From Branchiostoma floridae (lineage: Eukaryota > Chordata > Leptocardii > Amphioxiformes > Branchiostomatidae): a stretch of DNA of 64,000 bases. A program made the translations under genes and the position numbers. The notes beneath the pieces are model-generated. The model made no database searches. It was given only the letters and a program-made list of their open reading frames with translations, and was not told the DNA's origin. Location of the stretch: assembly GCF_000003815.2 (NCBI RefSeq), contig NC_049987.1, positions 21,882,120 to 21,946,119 on the forward strand, given 5' to 3'. This document shows, piece by piece, positions 61,930 through 64,000 of the stretch; within the stretch, counting starts at the first letter, position 1, and each line of letters opens with the position of its first letter.

Positions 61930-62555
61930 GTACCAGGCGTTATGACACCATATACACCTAGGAACAGGCGGGTTTTAAACGTTATTATCATATAGCGTAC
62001 CCAAACTTGCAAACTCCTGTATGATGCATAGATTCCTTGGTTCTATGCGTATGAATTCCTTCGTCGAATATCTGAAAATGCACATTTGTTCTTTCGTACA
62101 AACATTTGTAAGGAGATTGCATTTTGAAACCAAAATTCGAAAATGTTCTAAACATTGCAGTCTTGACATGTCAAACCTTTGAAAACTTTTACTATAATGT
62201 ATTCATGATTATTCCTCCCTGCGGGGTCTGATATTTCTTTCATTCTCTGTGCTATTCTGATTGGTTAATTCCCTGTGTATCGCTCCTTCTGATTGGTCAG
62301 GTGTCAAAAATTCTTAACACTGGTTTTGAAATGTTTTAACACCTGACTGGCCGGAATTCCATGTGCCATAAACAACATGAAATGGGGAATTCTGATTGGT
62401 CCACGTCGCCTGGCTATATGATAATATCTTGTAAACAAAATTCACCTTCTTCGGGTATTTACTTATCCCTTATTTACTTGCTTCATCCCTTGCGAGACAT
62501 ACGGCCATGACTTTTGTTTCTTCCATCTGGGTCTGTCCTGCGCTACAGTCTATAG

Positions 62556-62932
62556 CTCTATGACTACCTGACAACCAACAACATTGTTTTACATGTTCCT
62601 TCCGGTTTCAGATCTGGTCACTTAACACAGACGGCTGTGCACTTACTAACTAAGAGGTGGTTCAAGGCCATGAACGGCGGCGAACTGACTGGAGCAGTGT
62701 TCATTGACCTGTCCAAGGCCTTTGACACACTGGACCATTCCATTCTTCACCAGAAGATTTCCAGATATGGCATACAGGGCCACGCTTTTGACTGGTTCCA
62801 GTCATATCTCACTGGAAGAAAACACGGTACTTCAATCAATGAAGCAACCTCCGAGGTCCACCAAGTAACATACGGGTACCTCAGGGATCTATACTAGGAC
62901 CCCTGCTGTTCATCGTTATCAACGAATGGTAG
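62556..62932 (+). mobile_element. Non-LTR retrotransposon fragment: reverse transcriptase core, frameshifted
   Basis: The frame from 62556 encodes LYDYLTTNNIVLHVPSGFRS and GHLTQTAVHLLT, then GAVFIDLSKAFDTLDHSIL and GIQGHAFDWFQSYLTGRK. These are the reverse transcriptase blocks SGFR.GHSTQTA, F.DLSKAFDT.DH and G..G....W..SYL..R of Jockey/CR1-type LINEs. At about 62873 one base is lost: the next frame continues VPQGSILGPLLFIV, the block that should follow directly, and then stops at 62930. The catalytic YADD block is absent. This is a dead 5'- and 3'-truncated copy. Confidence 0.9.
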
Positions 62933-63439
62933 CAAGTGTAAATGCATGGCAATAAATATAAAACGGCGAAAACAGGGCATTCCACTTTTAGGATGTTTTT
63001 ATGTAAAAAAAAAACTTTGGCTACGTACAAAAAGATCTGTATATTCTCTCGAAATAAAAGCTGAGGCGTGTCTACCACTGTACTGTACGGCATCATTGAT
63101 TTGGTGCGTATTCTCTATTCTCCTGTGTTATTTCACTACTCGACAAACTCCTTAGAATATTCAGAAAACGTCGTGCTGGTTGGACCAATTGCTGCAAGAT
63201 CATACTAAAAGTATAGCAGGTTATTTTCACTGTGGATTGCCGGAGAGCCACTGTACAGTGGTGGCGAGAGTTCCGCCTGTCACATATGGAAGACCTGGAA
63301 ACTGAGCAAAATTGGCAGCGATGAGATATTGGATGATGTGTTTTGACATGGGTTATGACTAGGGAAATGATGATCCACCGTTCTTAATATACTGGGTTTT
63401 AATCGGTCAAATTAAGGCCACATTTGCCTTTATCTGGAG
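62933..63439. other. Unassigned intergenic sequence
   Basis: Follows the LINE fragment. No repeat partner within the window and no convincing open frame. Confidence 0.5.
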
Positions 63440-63610
63440 GGATGACGTGGCATCAGGTGGTGCGAATGGCATTTTGTTTTTCTGCAATTGGCAGACTAAT
63501 ATTCTGGGAAAAGGAGTTAATCCGAGCTGGGAGGGAGAAACATCAAAAAGTTTCTACGTGAGAACTCGTAATGTAGTCATTTGTACATGTTTTTCTGGAG
63601 ACCCTTCCTG
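63440..63610 (+). repeat. Direct repeat, copy 2 (matches 60821-61000)
   Basis: Starts gacgtggcatcaggtggtgc and ends tgtttttctggagaccctt. Diverged from copy 1 by scattered substitutions and small indels (roughly 80 percent similar by eye). Confidence 0.85.
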
Positions 63611-64000
63611 CTATTATGGGTAAAATATATAAAGTCTACCATGACATAGCGCTGTAAAATGTTTGTTGTGACTTACATACAGTTCAGCTTTTCAAACAGA
63701 GACGTTCAAATTTTTTAGAACTTTTATTTCAGTCATGTTGTCATGTTCTCAATAACAGTGATTGACAGCATTTATTTGATAGGCAACACATTAGACTACA
63801 TAGATATACCTTTGACAAGAATTTTATTCAAATTACTTTTGTATTGTCAAATGCAGTACTTTGAACATGGCTAAAATAAAAATTTCCTCCAAACGCAAAA
63901 ATGTCCTACTTTTCATGACAACCACGTGACAACCAAACAAGTGACCAAACAAGTTACCAAATTTTGCAACAATATGCATTCGATAGATGTACAAATTGTC
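63611..64000. other. Unassigned AT-rich sequence to window end
   Basis: No gene or repeat recognised. A minor internal repeat, gtgacaaccaaacaagtgac, occurs near 63926. Confidence 0.6.

Larger units (their letters stand above)
61001..62555. other. Intergenic region with inverted repeats and a Rel-like site
   Basis: Holds a 27-bp-arm hairpin (61855-61881 and 61903-61929, tttgctataaccacc). A wider inverted pair, tattatcatatagc, lies near 61983 and 62413. Three ttctgattggt (inverted CCAAT) motifs lie between 62255 and 62402. The palindrome GGGGAATTTTCCCC is at 61606-61619. The nested inverted repeats suggest one or two decayed MITEs. No gene seen. Confidence 0.6.

Overview
The window looks like animal nuclear DNA, most likely from a lancelet (Branchiostoma). 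The reasons are a deuterostome-type Golgi mannosidase gene split by GT-AG introns, tRNA-derived SINEs, MITE-like DNA elements, non-LTR retrotransposon fragments, and a nucleotidyltransferase-TPR gene of a kind I associate with amphioxus. The species call is an inference from gene style and repeats, not from a database match. There are two 100-N assembly gaps (6796-6895 and 60721-60820).

Positions 1-56158 are almost entirely one minus-strand gene: a class I alpha-1,2-mannosidase (GH47, MAN1A type), which trims Man9 N-glycans in the Golgi. Seven coding exons are visible. Exon 1 (55574-56158) encodes the cytoplasmic tail, membrane anchor and coiled-coil stem. Exons 2-7 (16028-16243, 3409-3489, 2944-3038, 2350-2473, 1803-1896, 55-170) encode the first part of the catalytic domain. 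They join in frame into 437 codons, and the last third of the gene lies beyond position 1. Intron 1 is about 39.3 kb and intron 2 about 12.5 kb. Both are filled with repeats: four tRNA-like SINE families, several inverted-repeat (MITE) families with recognisable target duplications, a 1.5-kb Harbinger-like element, LINE ends, and local tandem duplications of 50-500 bp. Intron 6 carries a 37-bp minisatellite with a 222-bp higher-order period.

Downstream of the N gap, on the same strand, is an intronless gene (58114 to at least 60720). Its N-terminal region has a pol-beta/GlnD-like nucleotidyltransferase signature, then a helical linker, then exactly ten 44-residue kinesin-light-chain-type TPRs ending at the stop codon. 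It has an apparent one-base frameshift near 60440, which could be an assembly error or real decay. About 0.9 kb upstream is a Rel/NF-kappaB-like palindrome. A duplicated segment (60821-61000 and 63440-63610) suggests the upstream region of this gene was copied locally.

The right end (60821-64000) is intergenic: foldback repeats, a frameshifted reverse transcriptase fragment (62556-62932) and unassigned sequence.

The two genes have no evident functional link beyond being neighbours. The best candidate for a little-described system is the nucleotidyltransferase-TPR protein. No rRNA gene, functional tRNA gene or CRISPR array was seen.
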